A stretch of DNA of 64,000 bases from Pseudomonadota bacterium (GTDB lineage Bacteria > Pseudomonadota > Alphaproteobacteria > Reyranellales > Reyranellaceae). The position numbers and the translations under genes are program-made. The DNA lies in NCBI GenBank assembly GCA_018242505.1, contig JAFEBU010000080.1:20369-84368 (forward strand), given 5' to 3'. Below, one piece after another: positions 8,534-18,567 of the stretch. Position 1 is the stretch's first letter, and each line of letters opens with the position of its first letter. The notes beneath the pieces are model-generated. The model saw only the letters and a list, made by a program, of their open reading frames with translations, had not been told where the DNA came from and made no database searches.

Positions 8534-9274
8534 ATGACGATGAGTTTCTGGGTCCTGGTCACCGCGGTCTTCCTGCTGGCAGGTCTCGTCAAGGGCGTGA
8601 TCGGCATGGGGCTGCCGACGGTTGCCATGGGGCTGCTCGCGCTGGCGCTGCCGCCGGCCGAGGCGGCGGCGATCCTGGTCGTGCCGTCGCTGGTCACCAA
8701 TGTCTGGCAGTTGGCGGCGGGACCGCGATTCGCTGCGCTGGCGCGGCGCCTTTGGCCGATGATGGCAGGTGTGGTCGTGGGCACCGTCGCCGGTTCCGGC
8801 CTGATCGCGGGCGACGCATCCGGCGTTGCGGAGGCGGGGCTTGGCGTTGCGCTCGCGATCTATGCCGTCGTGGGATTGAGCGGCTTCAGGATGGCGGTGT
8901 CGCCGCGACAGGAACGGTGGTTGGCACCGGCCATTGGTGCCGCTACCGGACTGGTCACCGGAGCCACCGGTGTGTTTGTCATTCCCGCCGTGCCCTATCT
9001 CCAGGCGCTGGGGCTGGAGCGGGACGAATTGATTCAGGCGTTGGGCCTTTCGTTCACCGTGTCGACCGTGGCCTTGGCCCTGGGGTTGCTGCGCGTCGAC
9101 GCCTGGCAGGCGCAGTCCATCGGCATTTCCCTGTTGGCGCTTGTTCCGGCACTGGCCGGCATGCACCTTGGCCAGGTGATGCGGCAGCGTATCGCGCCCC
9201 CGACATTCCGCAGCGTGTTCTTTGCCGGCCTGCTGCTGCTCGGCCTGTATCTCGCGCTCCGGGGATTGGCGTAG
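8534..9274 (+). CDS. TauE/SafE family membrane permease
   Basis: Inner-membrane protein of 246 residues with about seven to eight hydrophobic segments. The N-terminal repeat contains the family pattern LVKGVIGMGLPTVAMGLLAL. The second half carries the equivalent GAATGLVTGATGVFVIPAVPYL, so the usual two-repeat layout is intact. The family exports sulfite, sulfoacetate or other small organic anions, or imports them; the substrate is not readable here. It is divergent from the LysR gene and followed 25 bases later by HMG-CoA lyase, which may share its transcript. Confidence 0.9.
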   Translation: MTMSFWVLVTAVFLLAGLVKGVIGMGLPTVAMGLLALALPPAEAAAILVVPSLVTNVWQLAAGPRFAALARRLWPMMAGVVVGTVAGSGLIAGDASGVAEAGLGVALAIYAVVGLSGFRMAVSPRQERWLAPAIGAATGLVTGATGVFVIPAVPYLQALGLERDELIQALGLSFTVSTVALALGLLRVDAWQAQSIGISLLALVPALAGMHLGQVMRQRIAPPTFRSVFFAGLLLLGLYLALRGLA

Positions 9275-9299
9275 AATGGCGTCGAACCCGGAGACAGGA

Positions 9300-10208
9300 A
9301 TGAATTATCCAAAGAAGGTGCGGCTGGTCGAGGTGGGCCCGCGAGACGGCTTGCAGAACGAGGCCAAACCGGTGTCGGTCGAGGCCAAGGTGGCGCTGAT
9401 CGATGCGCTGTCGGCTGCCGGCCACAGCGCCGTGGAGGCCGGCAGCTTCGTGTCACCCAAATGGGTGCCGCAGATGGCCAACACAGATCGGGTGATGGCC
9501 GAGATCACGCGCAAACCCGGTGTCAACTATCCCGTTCTGGTGCCCAACAAGCAGGGCATGAACGGCGCCGTCGAGGCGCACTGCGCGGAGATCGCGGTCT
9601 TCACCGCAGCGTCCGAGGCCTTCTGCCGAAAGAACACCAACTGCTCGATCGACGAAAGCTTCGAGCGCTTTGCGCCGGTCCTGGAAGCGGCCCGGAAGCA
9701 CGGCATGAAGGTGCGCGGCTACGTTTCCACCGTGATCGCCTGTCCCTATGACGGCAAGGTGGCACCTGAGAAGGTGGCGGATGTGTCGGAGCGGCTGTTC
9801 CGGATGGGTTGCTACGAGATCTCGCTCGGCGACACGATCGGGGTGGGCACGCCGGCCGAATGCGTGGCCATGGTCGATGCCGTTGCCGCGAAGGTTCCGC
9901 GCGAAAAGCTCGCGGCGCATTTCCATGACACCTATGGTCAGTCGCTCGCCAATATCATGGCGGTGATGGAGCGCGGGATTGCCGTGTTCGATACTGCCGT
10001 CGCCGGGCTGGGCGGCTGCCCTTATGCCAAGGGTGCGTCCGGCAATGTCGGCACCGAGGACGTCATCTACCTGTTGAACGGCCTCGGCATTGCGCATGGC
10101 GTCGACCTCGACGCCGTCGCCAAGGCCGGTCGCGCCATCTGTGCCGAACTCGGACGCGAGCCCGCCTCAAAAGTCGCGCAGGCGCTGAAAGCAAAGCAGG
10201 CGGCTTAA
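9300..10208 (+). CDS. hmgL: Hydroxymethylglutaryl-CoA lyase
   Basis: Cleaves HMG-CoA to acetyl-CoA and acetoacetate, the last step of leucine breakdown. It has 302 residues in a TIM barrel. The catalytic N-terminal EVGPRDGLQNE motif is at about residues 11-21, a metal-ligand HFHDTYGQ follows in the second half, and the signature GLGGCPYAKGASGNVGTEDV carries the reactive-loop Cys. The ATG at 9300 is used because GGAG lies about six bases upstream; an in-frame ATG at 9276 is possible. No acyl-CoA carboxylase or dehydrogenase genes of the leucine pathway are adjacent. Confidence 0.93.
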   Translation: MNYPKKVRLVEVGPRDGLQNEAKPVSVEAKVALIDALSAAGHSAVEAGSFVSPKWVPQMANTDRVMAEITRKPGVNYPVLVPNKQGMNGAVEAHCAEIAVFTAASEAFCRKNTNCSIDESFERFAPVLEAARKHGMKVRGYVSTVIACPYDGKVAPEKVADVSERLFRMGCYEISLGDTIGVGTPAECVAMVDAVAAKVPREKLAAHFHDTYGQSLANIMAVMERGIAVFDTAVAGLGGCPYAKGASGNVGTEDVIYLLNGLGIAHGVDLDAVAKAGRAICAELGREPASKVAQALKAKQAA

Positions 10209-10264
10209 GGGGCAGGCGCACGAACGTTCAAGACGATGCGCGTCAGGCGTGCCACATCGCTGGC

Positions 10265-10858
10265 ATGGAAGGCTTGTCCGGATTCCTGATCGCCGCGCTC
10301 GCTCTCGCTGGCAGTCCCGGCCCGGCGACATTGAGCCTTGCCGCCGCCGGGACGGCTTTCGGTACGAGGCGGGCCGTCAGCTATCTCGTCGGCATCGTGC
10401 TCGGCATGGTCGTGGTGATGGCTATCACTGCGGCGGGCCTGGTCGGTTTGGTGCTGGCGCTGCCGGCCGCCACGCCGGTCGTGACGGTTGCGGTGACCGG
10501 CTATTTCCTCTGGCTTGCCTGGCGCATCGCCACCGCGCCGCCTTTGGCGGACGTGGCCGGCGAACGACAGCCGCCGCGCTTTGCCGGCGGGTTCGGCCTC
10601 TCCCTGATCAATCCCAAGGGCTATGCCGCGATGGCGGCGCTGTTCTCGGGCTTCATCCTGGTCCGCGAACGCCTGCATCTGGATATCGCACTCAAGATCG
10701 TCGTGCTCACGCTCCTGATCGCGATTGTCAATGTGGCCTGGCTGTTGTCGGGGGCGCTGTTGACGCGGTTCTTCCGCGATCCGCGTACCAACCGCATCGT
10801 CAATATCGCCTTTGCCATCGCCTTGCTGGCTTCCGTCGTGCTGGCGCTCCTGGCCTGA
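10265..10858 (+). CDS. LysE/RhtB family amino-acid exporter
   Basis: Inner-membrane exporter of 197 residues with about five to six hydrophobic segments. The family signature near the N-terminus is present (ALALAGSPGPATLSLAAAGTAFG). GFGLSLINPKGYAAM matches the conserved central NPK motif of LysE/RhtB proteins. Substrate (an amino acid or derivative) cannot be assigned. It starts 56 bases after the HMG-CoA lyase gene and ends one base from the convergent pbpC stop. Confidence 0.9.
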   Translation: MEGLSGFLIAALALAGSPGPATLSLAAAGTAFGTRRAVSYLVGIVLGMVVVMAITAAGLVGLVLALPAATPVVTVAVTGYFLWLAWRIATAPPLADVAGERQPPRFAGGFGLSLINPKGYAAMAALFSGFILVRERLHLDIALKIVVLTLLIAIVNVAWLLSGALLTRFFRDPRTNRIVNIAFAIALLASVVLALLA

Positions 10859-10859
10859 G

Positions 10860-12896
10860 CTAGGGATGGCGCACGATCCGCACGGTCACGGCGCTGGAGC
10901 GTCCGGCTTGGTCGATCACCGCAACACGGGCTTCGCCGGCGCCGTCCGGGATCCAAGTCGTGCCGTCGATCGGCCGGCCGTCGACCAGCCAGCGCAACCG
11001 GCCGTCGCCGCCGAAAGCGGCGAGGGAGATCGCCTCATGGGCGCGAAGCTCGAGCCGGGCATCAGCGGGCGGGTAGGCGATACGTGGGCCACCGCTCATC
11101 TCCGCGATCGGGCCCAGCCGGCGCATGCGTGGCGGCAAGTCTTGCCAGCTCGCAACCCGCAGCACATCGGCCGGCGCAGGCAGGGCGCGATTGTCCTCGG
11201 CCGGCAGGCGGTCGAACGCCTTGAGGACGATGGGAAGCGCCGCGAGCCGTCCGAGCTGTCCCGGTCGAGTCGTGCCGTCGGCATGTCCTGTCCAGACGAC
11301 GATCGTCCAGTTGGACGTGAAACCCACGGCCCAGGCATCGCGAAAGCCGGCGGAGGTGCCGGTCTTGTAGGCGATGCGCCGCTCGCGCAACGCCACGGGC
11401 AGCGACGCGAAGCCGTCAGGCAGAGGCGCGTCCGCCAGGATATCGGCAACATACCAGGCTGCAGCCGGCCCCAACAGCCGGACCGCCGACAGAGGCGCTG
11501 TATCGCGCCGGACCCGCGGCGGCGCGAACAGGCCGCCCCGGGCAAGTCCGGAGTAGAGGCCGGCCATTTCCAGCGGCGACACCGCGAGGCTGCCGAGCGC
11601 CATGCCGAGCGATTCGCCCGACTCGCCCCGTGGCAGGATCGGTGAGGCGCCGGCGGCGCGCAGGGTGGCGAGGAAACGCTGCGGGCCCACTCGCTCCAGC
11701 GCCAGCACCGCCGGCACGTTGAGCGACTGCTGCAGTGCACGGCGGACGGTCACGCCGCCCGTGTGGCCATGGTCGAAGTTGCGGGGCAGCCAATCCTTGA
11801 AGCGCACGGGCACATCATCGACGAGCGATTCGGGGTGCAATGTTCGGTCGTCGAAAGCCAGCGCGTAGATCATCGGCTTCAGCGCCGAGCCCGGCGAGCG
11901 GTGCGCGCGCACGAGATCGACCTGGCCGGCACGGCCGAAATAATCCGATCCGCTCACCCAGGCCACGACACCGCCGGTGCGGTTGTCGACTGCAACCACG
12001 GCAATGTCCGCCTCGTCCGGCGTCTGGCGGCGCTCGTCGCGCACGAGCTGAGCAAGACTTGCCTGCAGGTCGAAGCGCAACGTGGTCGGCACCACCGTGC
12101 CCGGCGATTGAGACGCAAGCCAGGCCGCGAGATGCGGGGCATGCATCGGCAGGGCAAGACGGCGATGCGGAACGGCCTCGCTTTCGGCCCGATCGAAGGA
12201 GGCACGATCGATGGTGCCATTCTCGAGCCCACGCTCGAGGACCCGGTCGCGGCCGAGGCGAGCGGCATCGCCGGCACGATCGGGCCGACGCCGTTCCGGC
12301 GACTGCGGGATCGCCACCAAAAGCGCCGCCTGCGCCGCCGTGAGCTGACGCGGTTCCTTGCCGAAATAGGCGAACGAAGCTGCTCGGACGCCTTCGAGAT
12401 TGCCGCCCATCGGCGTGAGCGTGAGATAGATCGCGAGGATCTCGCGCTTGGAGTAGCGCCATTCGAGCTGCAGGGCCCGCGCCGACTGGATGGCTTTTGT
12501 GAGCAGGCTGCGCTTGCGCGGCTCGAGCAGGCGTGCCGCCTGCATGGAAATCGTCGAGGCACCGGAGACGATGTGCCCGCGCGCGATCCATTGCCCGGCC
12601 GCACGCACCACGGCCAGCGGATCGACGCCCCAGTGGTCGTCGAACCGGCGATCCTCGTAGGTCTTGAGCAAGGCAAGATAGAGCGGATCGACATCTTCGG
12701 GGGTGGCCTTGAGCCGCCATTTGCCGTCGGCTGTCGTGAAGGCGCGCAGCAGCCGGCCATTGGCATCGACGATCTCGGTCGACCGTGCCTGATAGCGCGA
12801 GAGGTCCGGCGGGAAGACGCGATCGAGGGTCAATGCCCCCGTCACCACGAGAGCGACGGCCAGCGCGGATCCAGCCAGGACGCGTCGGATGTTCAT
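10860..12896 (-). CDS. pbpC: Penicillin-binding protein 1C, bifunctional transglycosylase/transpeptidase
   Basis: Peptidoglycan polymerase anchored by an N-terminal membrane helix (about residues 4-25), 678 residues. The GT51 domain carries the catalytic Glu81 in EDRRFDDHWG and the later SGASTISMQAARLL motif. The transpeptidase domain has Ser337 in the SALK motif, then the SLN and KTGTS motifs. The C-terminal region (about 590-678) matches the PBP1C-specific beta domain. It lies one base downstream of the alpha-2-macroglobulin gene, the well-known bacterial pairing in which the macroglobulin is thought to protect the envelope from proteases. Confidence 0.96.
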   Translation of the reverse strand: MNIRRVLAGSALAVALVVTGALTLDRVFPPDLSRYQARSTEIVDANGRLLRAFTTADGKWRLKATPEDVDPLYLALLKTYEDRRFDDHWGVDPLAVVRAAGQWIARGHIVSGASTISMQAARLLEPRKRSLLTKAIQSARALQLEWRYSKREILAIYLTLTPMGGNLEGVRAASFAYFGKEPRQLTAAQAALLVAIPQSPERRRPDRAGDAARLGRDRVLERGLENGTIDRASFDRAESEAVPHRRLALPMHAPHLAAWLASQSPGTVVPTTLRFDLQASLAQLVRDERRQTPDEADIAVVAVDNRTGGVVAWVSGSDYFGRAGQVDLVRAHRSPGSALKPMIYALAFDDRTLHPESLVDDVPVRFKDWLPRNFDHGHTGGVTVRRALQQSLNVPAVLALERVGPQRFLATLRAAGASPILPRGESGESLGMALGSLAVSPLEMAGLYSGLARGGLFAPPRVRRDTAPLSAVRLLGPAAAWYVADILADAPLPDGFASLPVALRERRIAYKTGTSAGFRDAWAVGFTSNWTIVVWTGHADGTTRPGQLGRLAALPIVLKAFDRLPAEDNRALPAPADVLRVASWQDLPPRMRRLGPIAEMSGGPRIAYPPADARLELRAHEAISLAAFGGDGRLRWLVDGRPIDGTTWIPDGAGEARVAVIDQAGRSSAVTVRIVRHP

Positions 12897-12897
12897 G

Positions 12898-15800
12898 TCA
12901 GCGCGGGGCGATCGTCACGCGGTCCATGGCGGTGCGGCCATAGACACGCGGGGCGTACATGTCGGAAACCTGGGCGGCGGGCAGGGCGAAGCTCCCCGGC
13001 GTCACGGCACGCGCGATATAGGCGACATGGAAGCTATAGTCGGGCTTGTCGTCGCCATAGAACCACCAGTTGCGATACGGCCGCTTGCCGAGATCGAACG
13101 CAGCGTAGAACCGATCGTCGCGTGCCTCGGCGATCCGGGTGGAGGTGAGCGCCGACAGGAAGGGGAAGGACTTCACCGTATCGTCGTTCAGCACCGACTC
13201 GATCTCGAGGCCGGCCGGCAGCAGATCGAGCAGCACCGCCTCGTGATAGCCGCCTTCGAGGTTGCGACCCTCGAGGGAGACGATCACGCGATCGTTCTGG
13301 CGCAGCCTCGCGAGATCGGCCGGCTGGCCGTCGAGCGTGTAGTAGCTGCGCGTGACGCTGAGCCCCTCGGTCGCGGCCGGCTGCGAATCCTTCGGCACGC
13401 CACGAGCCGTGACCTGCAGCCAGATGGGCTTGTCGCCGTCGTTCCTGACATGCAGGCCACTCTGGAGAGTGGCGGCATCCGGGTTGAGGACCACCGGATC
13501 GCTGGCCGATTTCTTCGACTGGCCGTCGACTGCATAGGCAAGTTCCCCGCCGCCGAGCGCCCTGGCGGCAAGTACGAGCCAGGCCTGCTCCTGGGTCGTC
13601 GTTTGATCGACGCGCGCCGCAAGACGCTGGCGCACGGAGCCCACAACCGACGTCAGGCCGTCGCGTCCCGCGGCTTCCGAAGCCAGCGCCAGCAATCCGG
13701 CGCGGTCGCGCAGCGGCGAGCCGTAGTAGTCGTTCGGATCGCGGTCATCGATGCGCATCTGCGCGACACCGAAGGCGAGCTTCGCCCGGCCCGGCTCGCC
13801 CACGAGATTGAGCGCAGCGGCAAGCTGCGCCCAGGCGAAGCCGCCCCTGATGCCATTGGCATGCGTATCCTGGAAGTAACGCACGCGGCCGGGATCAGCG
13901 AGGCCTGCCTTGGCGAGCACATACCAGGCATAGGCCTGCGCATTGGCCGACATCTTGTCGGCCGAGCGGTTGAGCCAGGTCAGGCCGCGCTGCAGCGACG
14001 CTGCCGGTACCGCCATCTGGTGCTCGCGCGCACGGACCAGGAAGTCGAGCGCGTAGGCCTGCAGCCACTCGGCCGCCGGTGTCGAGAACGGACCCCACAT
14101 GCCGAACGAGCCGTCGCTCATCTGCATGTCGACGATACGGTAGATCGCATCCTGGACGCGATCGGCGATCCTGGGATCGGCGGATCCATAGCCCAGCAGC
14201 GCCACATCGTTGTAGTAGAGCAGGGGGAGGGCGCGGCTGGTGGTCTGCTCGATGCAGCCGTATGGATACTTGTCGAGGGCCCGCAGCAGCGCCGCGACGT
14301 CGATCCCGGGCACGCGCGAGAGCGCTACGCTCACGACAGGCGTTCCCGCGGCAAAACCCGAGGTGAGATCGCGATCGACGGTCAGCTCGCGCGACGGATC
14401 GAGCCGGGTCACGGTATCGACGGCGCTCGGCGTCTGCGCCGCCCGCACCTGGATGTCCCATTCGCGGCGGACGGAGAAGTTGTTCGGGCCCGAGACGGCG
14501 ACGGCCACCTTGCCCAGGCCGACATCGCCTGCACGCAATTGCCACGTGGCGAGATCGCGCTGGTTGGCATTGAGATGGCGCGTCTCCGCAACCGGCCGGT
14601 CGAGCGAAACAGCGCCGGTCGCCTCGAGCGTCACCTTGTAGTCGCCGGGTGCGCCCTCGACGTTGTGCAGCGACAGCGCCAGTCGGCCCTGATCGCCCGG
14701 TGAGAGGAAACGCGGCAGGACAACGTCGGCCGTTACAGCGTCGCGCACGATGAGCTTCGCTTCACCGGAACCGACCTGGTCCTTGTCGTAGGCTACGGCC
14801 ATGAGGCGGAGCTGGCCGATGAAGTCGGGAATATCGAGGGAGATCCTGGCCTCGCCCTTGTCGTCGAGCTTCACCGGCCCGCTGAACAGGGCGACGGTCC
14901 GCGTGGGCACGATGTCGAGGCCACCGATGTCGCCCGAATCGCCGCCGGTGCGGATGCGGCCAAGATCGTCGGCGTGCGTGTCGAGCAGGCGGCCGTAATC
15001 GTCACGCATGTCGAGGCCGAGGCGACGCTTGCCGAAATAGTACTCGGCCGGATTGGGCGTGCGGTAGCGGGTGAGCTGCAGGATGCCCTCGTCGACTGCG
15101 GCCAACGTGACGAAAGCCTCCGATCCCTGCGCATTGGCGACATGGATCGGCACGTCGATCTTCTGGCGGGGCGTCACCTTTTCCGGCGCGGCGAGCTGTA
15201 CCGCGAGCGTTCGCGGCGTGGCATCGAGAGCGAGCCACACCGCACCGATGGCCCGCGTCGGCGCCCGGTCGGACGGCGTGGCGAGCGGCCGCCACGCCGT
15301 CACCAGGGCATAGGCGCCGGCGCCCCATTCGGCCTTCACCGGCACGTCGACGGTCGTGCCGCCGGGCGCCACCTTGACGGTGATGGTGTCGACGATACGG
15401 TCGGTCGCGACGGCGACCAGCGCCTCGCCGGTGAACGGAGCGTCAAGCCGCAGCTTCGCCGTCTCGCCCGGCTTGTAGGTCTGGCGGTCGCTTGCGACCT
15501 TGAGCGTGTCGGGCGCCGGCTCGTTGTCGTCGCTGCCGCCGTACCAGCCGACATAGAAGCTCGTGCTGCTCGCGGCCTTGGTCTCGCGGTCGGTGACCGT
15601 GAGCTTGTACGAGCCCCAGGGCAGGCGCCGTGAAAGGCGCGTCGGCTTGTCGGCGGTGAAAGCGAGGGTGTCGCCTGCGACGGTGCGCTCGCTGGTCACG
15701 GTCTGCCAGCGCCAGCGGCCATCGCTCTGGTACCACTGATAGGAGTAGGTGATGCGCTCGATCTTGTAGTCGATCGAAGGGCGGGCGATCTGCTTGCCCT

Positions 15801-17841
15801 CGGCATTGACGGCGACCAGGTCAAACTCGGTGTCCGCGCCTTCATCCGCATAGCGTCCGTCGAAGGTCGGGCGGATGCCGATATAGGCGTCGCGCGTGCG
15901 CAGCGGCAGGGCCTTGTCGGTCTTGGTGGCGCGGCCGTTGCCGGGCTCGAACACCCGCACCTCGATCTGCGCCTTGAGCGGCAGTGCCGTGTCGGGTGCC
16001 TTTTCGCCCGACCATTCGAGCGTCGACTTGCCCGCGTCGTCCGTCTCCGGAGCGGCGAGGGTGATGAACGGCGGCTCGAACTTTCGCTTCGCATTCTCGA
16101 GACCGAACGTGTACTTGGCGAAATCCGGGAACGGCTGATCGTCGATGCTCACGCGCAGATCGCCTTCCACCGTGAGACCCGCGGCCGGCGCACCGTAAAG
16201 GAAGTCGGCGGCGACCTTGAAGCTGTTGGTCTTGTCGGGCCGCAAGATCGGCATATCAGAGCTCAGCTCGACCTTGAGCTTCTCGGGGACGAAATCCTCG
16301 ACCGAGAATTCGACCCGACCGACCGGCGGAGCCTTGGGATCGATCTGCGCCGTCACCGACCAGCGGCCGCGGCGCGAGGACTTGGGCAGCGGGATGGCCT
16401 GGTAGAGCGCACCTGAATCACCGAGCGCCAACGCGTACTTGGTGAATTCCGTGCCGTCGGGCCGCTTGATCGAAAGCGTCACCGGCATGTCCTTCAGCGC
16501 GTGAGCGGTCTCGTCGCGCAGCATCGCCATGAGCTGCACTGTTTCACCCGGCCGGTAGACGCCGCGCTCGGTATAGAGGAAAGCATCGACCGGCCCGGGC
16601 TGGGCGCGGCCGTCGATGCCGCGATCCGAGAGGTCGAATGATGCCTTGGTGAGTTCGAGGCGTGAGAATTCCTGCTTTGCCGCATCCGTCGCCATGACCG
16701 CGACCGGCTCGGCGGCACCACGCCCCTTCAGGAGGCCCGCGGCGAAGGTCGCACGGCCATCGGCGGCAGTGACGGCCCTGGCGATCGGCTCGTTGCCGCG
16801 CGACAGCAGCGTGACCTCGAGGCCGGCCAGCGGCTGGGCGCTCTGCAGCGAGCGGGCGAAGACGTTGAGGCCATCGCGACCGTCGAAGGTGGTGAGCGCG
16901 ATGTCGGTGTCGACCACCCACATGCCGGCCATCGCCCCTTGGGGCATGTCGTCGTCATCGTTGCTGTCGGCCTTGGCCGGCGGTCGCGCCGCGTCCCACA
17001 CCACGACGAAATAGGCGCCGGGCTTCCAGTCCTTGACCGTCTCGCGGATCGGAAAGGCGGTCACAGATGCCTGGTTCAGGGCGTTACGCACCTCCATGGT
17101 GCCGCGCCATTGCAATATCCCGTTGTTGCCGTTCAGCCAGGAGCGCAGCGTCCAGTTCTGCGTTGTCGGCTTGCCGCCGGGGAAATCGGAATCGGCATAT
17201 TCGCTGATGAAGCGGTCGAGCCCGCGCTCGCCCACGCGATAGACGGCGATCCCAACCTTGCTGACGTTGACCGTGGTGATCGGCAGGCCGACCGCCACGC
17301 CGCGCGGCAGGAGGAAGCCCTTGCCGGGCAATGATACTGCTGCCGGCCGAGCGCCCAGCGCCACGGCGACCTTCTGCTCCGCATCGAGCTTGCCGCCGTC
17401 CCTGGCCGGGAAGCCCGCGAGCAGCCGAACCGCATAGTCCTGGCCGTAACCCAGGCCGCCGATGCAGAGCTTGTCGTCGACGACCCGGAACGCCGACTTC
17501 ACCTCCGGCGTGATGCGGACGTAGTCGGCGTATTTGATCGAGCTGTCGGCGGCGAGCGGCTTGTTGAAGAAAAGGCAGGCCTCGCCCTCGACCTTGGAGC
17601 CGTCGATGCTGAGGCGGCGATAGGCGAAGGGCTCGTTGGGCGCCGTGGCAGGCTTGGGCAGGGCGACGGGCGTCGCATCGGCGTTGTTCGCCGAGGTCGC
17701 CGGTGCCTTGGTCGGTGTGGTTGTGGCGACGGGCAGGGAAGGATGATCGATCGTGTCGGTCGGCTTGCCGATCAAATAACCCGCAATGCCCGAACCCAGC
17801 ATCAAGGCGACCACCAGGGCGGCCAAGGTCGATCGAGACAT
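12898..17841 (-). CDS. Bacterial alpha-2-macroglobulin family protein with thioester
   Basis: Large periplasmic, envelope-anchored protease trap of 1647 residues. The N-terminal hydrophobic segment (about residues 5-25) works as a signal or membrane anchor. MG-type domains follow, with the MG2 region around 430-540 and the bait/ANA regions in the middle. The thioester motif CIEQ is present at Cys1196-Gln1199 in the thioester domain, followed by a receptor-binding-like C-terminus. Unlike E. coli YfhM there is no lipobox cysteine at the N-terminus, so membrane attachment would be through an uncleaved helix. It is the first gene of a pair with pbpC. Confidence 0.94.
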   Translation of the reverse strand: MSRSTLAALVVALMLGSGIAGYLIGKPTDTIDHPSLPVATTTPTKAPATSANNADATPVALPKPATAPNEPFAYRRLSIDGSKVEGEACLFFNKPLAADSSIKYADYVRITPEVKSAFRVVDDKLCIGGLGYGQDYAVRLLAGFPARDGGKLDAEQKVAVALGARPAAVSLPGKGFLLPRGVAVGLPITTVNVSKVGIAVYRVGERGLDRFISEYADSDFPGGKPTTQNWTLRSWLNGNNGILQWRGTMEVRNALNQASVTAFPIRETVKDWKPGAYFVVVWDAARPPAKADSNDDDDMPQGAMAGMWVVDTDIALTTFDGRDGLNVFARSLQSAQPLAGLEVTLLSRGNEPIARAVTAADGRATFAAGLLKGRGAAEPVAVMATDAAKQEFSRLELTKASFDLSDRGIDGRAQPGPVDAFLYTERGVYRPGETVQLMAMLRDETAHALKDMPVTLSIKRPDGTEFTKYALALGDSGALYQAIPLPKSSRRGRWSVTAQIDPKAPPVGRVEFSVEDFVPEKLKVELSSDMPILRPDKTNSFKVAADFLYGAPAAGLTVEGDLRVSIDDQPFPDFAKYTFGLENAKRKFEPPFITLAAPETDDAGKSTLEWSGEKAPDTALPLKAQIEVRVFEPGNGRATKTDKALPLRTRDAYIGIRPTFDGRYADEGADTEFDLVAVNAEGKQIARPSIDYKIERITYSYQWYQSDGRWRWQTVTSERTVAGDTLAFTADKPTRLSRRLPWGSYKLTVTDRETKAASSTSFYVGWYGGSDDNEPAPDTLKVASDRQTYKPGETAKLRLDAPFTGEALVAVATDRIVDTITVKVAPGGTTVDVPVKAEWGAGAYALVTAWRPLATPSDRAPTRAIGAVWLALDATPRTLAVQLAAPEKVTPRQKIDVPIHVANAQGSEAFVTLAAVDEGILQLTRYRTPNPAEYYFGKRRLGLDMRDDYGRLLDTHADDLGRIRTGGDSGDIGGLDIVPTRTVALFSGPVKLDDKGEARISLDIPDFIGQLRLMAVAYDKDQVGSGEAKLIVRDAVTADVVLPRFLSPGDQGRLALSLHNVEGAPGDYKVTLEATGAVSLDRPVAETRHLNANQRDLATWQLRAGDVGLGKVAVAVSGPNNFSVRREWDIQVRAAQTPSAVDTVTRLDPSRELTVDRDLTSGFAAGTPVVSVALSRVPGIDVAALLRALDKYPYGCIEQTTSRALPLLYYNDVALLGYGSADPRIADRVQDAIYRIVDMQMSDGSFGMWGPFSTPAAEWLQAYALDFLVRAREHQMAVPAASLQRGLTWLNRSADKMSANAQAYAWYVLAKAGLADPGRVRYFQDTHANGIRGGFAWAQLAAALNLVGEPGRAKLAFGVAQMRIDDRDPNDYYGSPLRDRAGLLALASEAAGRDGLTSVVGSVRQRLAARVDQTTTQEQAWLVLAARALGGGELAYAVDGQSKKSASDPVVLNPDAATLQSGLHVRNDGDKPIWLQVTARGVPKDSQPAATEGLSVTRSYYTLDGQPADLARLRQNDRVIVSLEGRNLEGGYHEAVLLDLLPAGLEIESVLNDDTVKSFPFLSALTSTRIAEARDDRFYAAFDLGKRPYRNWWFYGDDKPDYSFHVAYIARAVTPGSFALPAAQVSDMYAPRVYGRTAMDRVTIAPR

Positions 17842-17968
17842 AAATATTCCCCTGCAATATGACTTTCGACTCTATCGCGTGGATTGTGGAGGAGCTGTGG
17901 AAGGGAGCAAGGGCGTTGTGAATAAACTCCTGCTGTGGCGCGGCGGACACGCCTGCTAATCAGCCGCC

Positions 17969-18400
17969 ATGGTTTTGCACCTCATCAAGCTCGCGGTCGG
18001 CGTCGACGATCTGGCTCATATGAAGAAGCTCCAGGCCGCCCGACGCAAGCAACGCCGGCAGGGCCCGCGCTCGCCGCACTGGGTCTATACGCGCCACATG
18101 CCGCGACGCACCGAGGAATTGCTGGCCGGCGGCTCGCTCTATTGGGTGGTGCGCGGCGTCATCCGCTGCCGCCAGGAGCTGGTGGGCTTCGACGAGGATT
18201 TCGACAAGGAAGAGGCCCACAAGTACTGCAAGATCAAGGTCAAGCGGACGCTGATCCGCACCGCGCCGCAGGCCTGCAAGGCGTTCCAGGGCTGGCGCTA
18301 CTTCGATCCCGATCGCGCACCGCCCGATCTTGCCGAGGGCGATACGGGCGACATGCCGGTGGAAATGGCAGCGGAACTGAAGCGACTAGGGCTGCTGTAG
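17969..18400 (+). CDS. DUF1489 family protein
   Basis: Small soluble protein of 143 residues. It matches the DUF1489 family, which to my knowledge is largely alphaproteobacterial: the opening VLHLIKLAVGVDD, the central SPHWVYTRHMPRR and LLAGGSLYWVVRGVIRCRQ blocks and the C-terminal RAFQGWRY-like block (KAFQGWRYFDPDRAPPDL) are all present. Function is unknown; the Arg/Trp-rich conserved blocks suggest nucleic-acid or nucleotide contact, which is only a guess. It is divergent from the alpha-2-macroglobulin gene. Confidence 0.85.
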   Translation: MVLHLIKLAVGVDDLAHMKKLQAARRKQRRQGPRSPHWVYTRHMPRRTEELLAGGSLYWVVRGVIRCRQELVGFDEDFDKEEAHKYCKIKVKRTLIRTAPQACKAFQGWRYFDPDRAPPDLAEGDTGDMPVEMAAELKRLGLL

Positions 18401-18567
18401 CCTGCGCGCCGGAATGCGTCCCTCCAGTGGTGCCATCTTCCAGCCCGCGCACGATGAGAGCCACAGGCTCGCAGTCCACTTGAGCACGACATCATCGGAG
18501 GCGGTCCCCATTCGGGATGGAAGACCAGCGTCTATCGCGTCGAGACGCATCCCGGCATCGGTGGAAG

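Noticed and set aside
12889..14703. 604-codon frame on the plus strand
   Set aside because: Antisense shadow of the C-terminal part of the alpha-2-macroglobulin gene.
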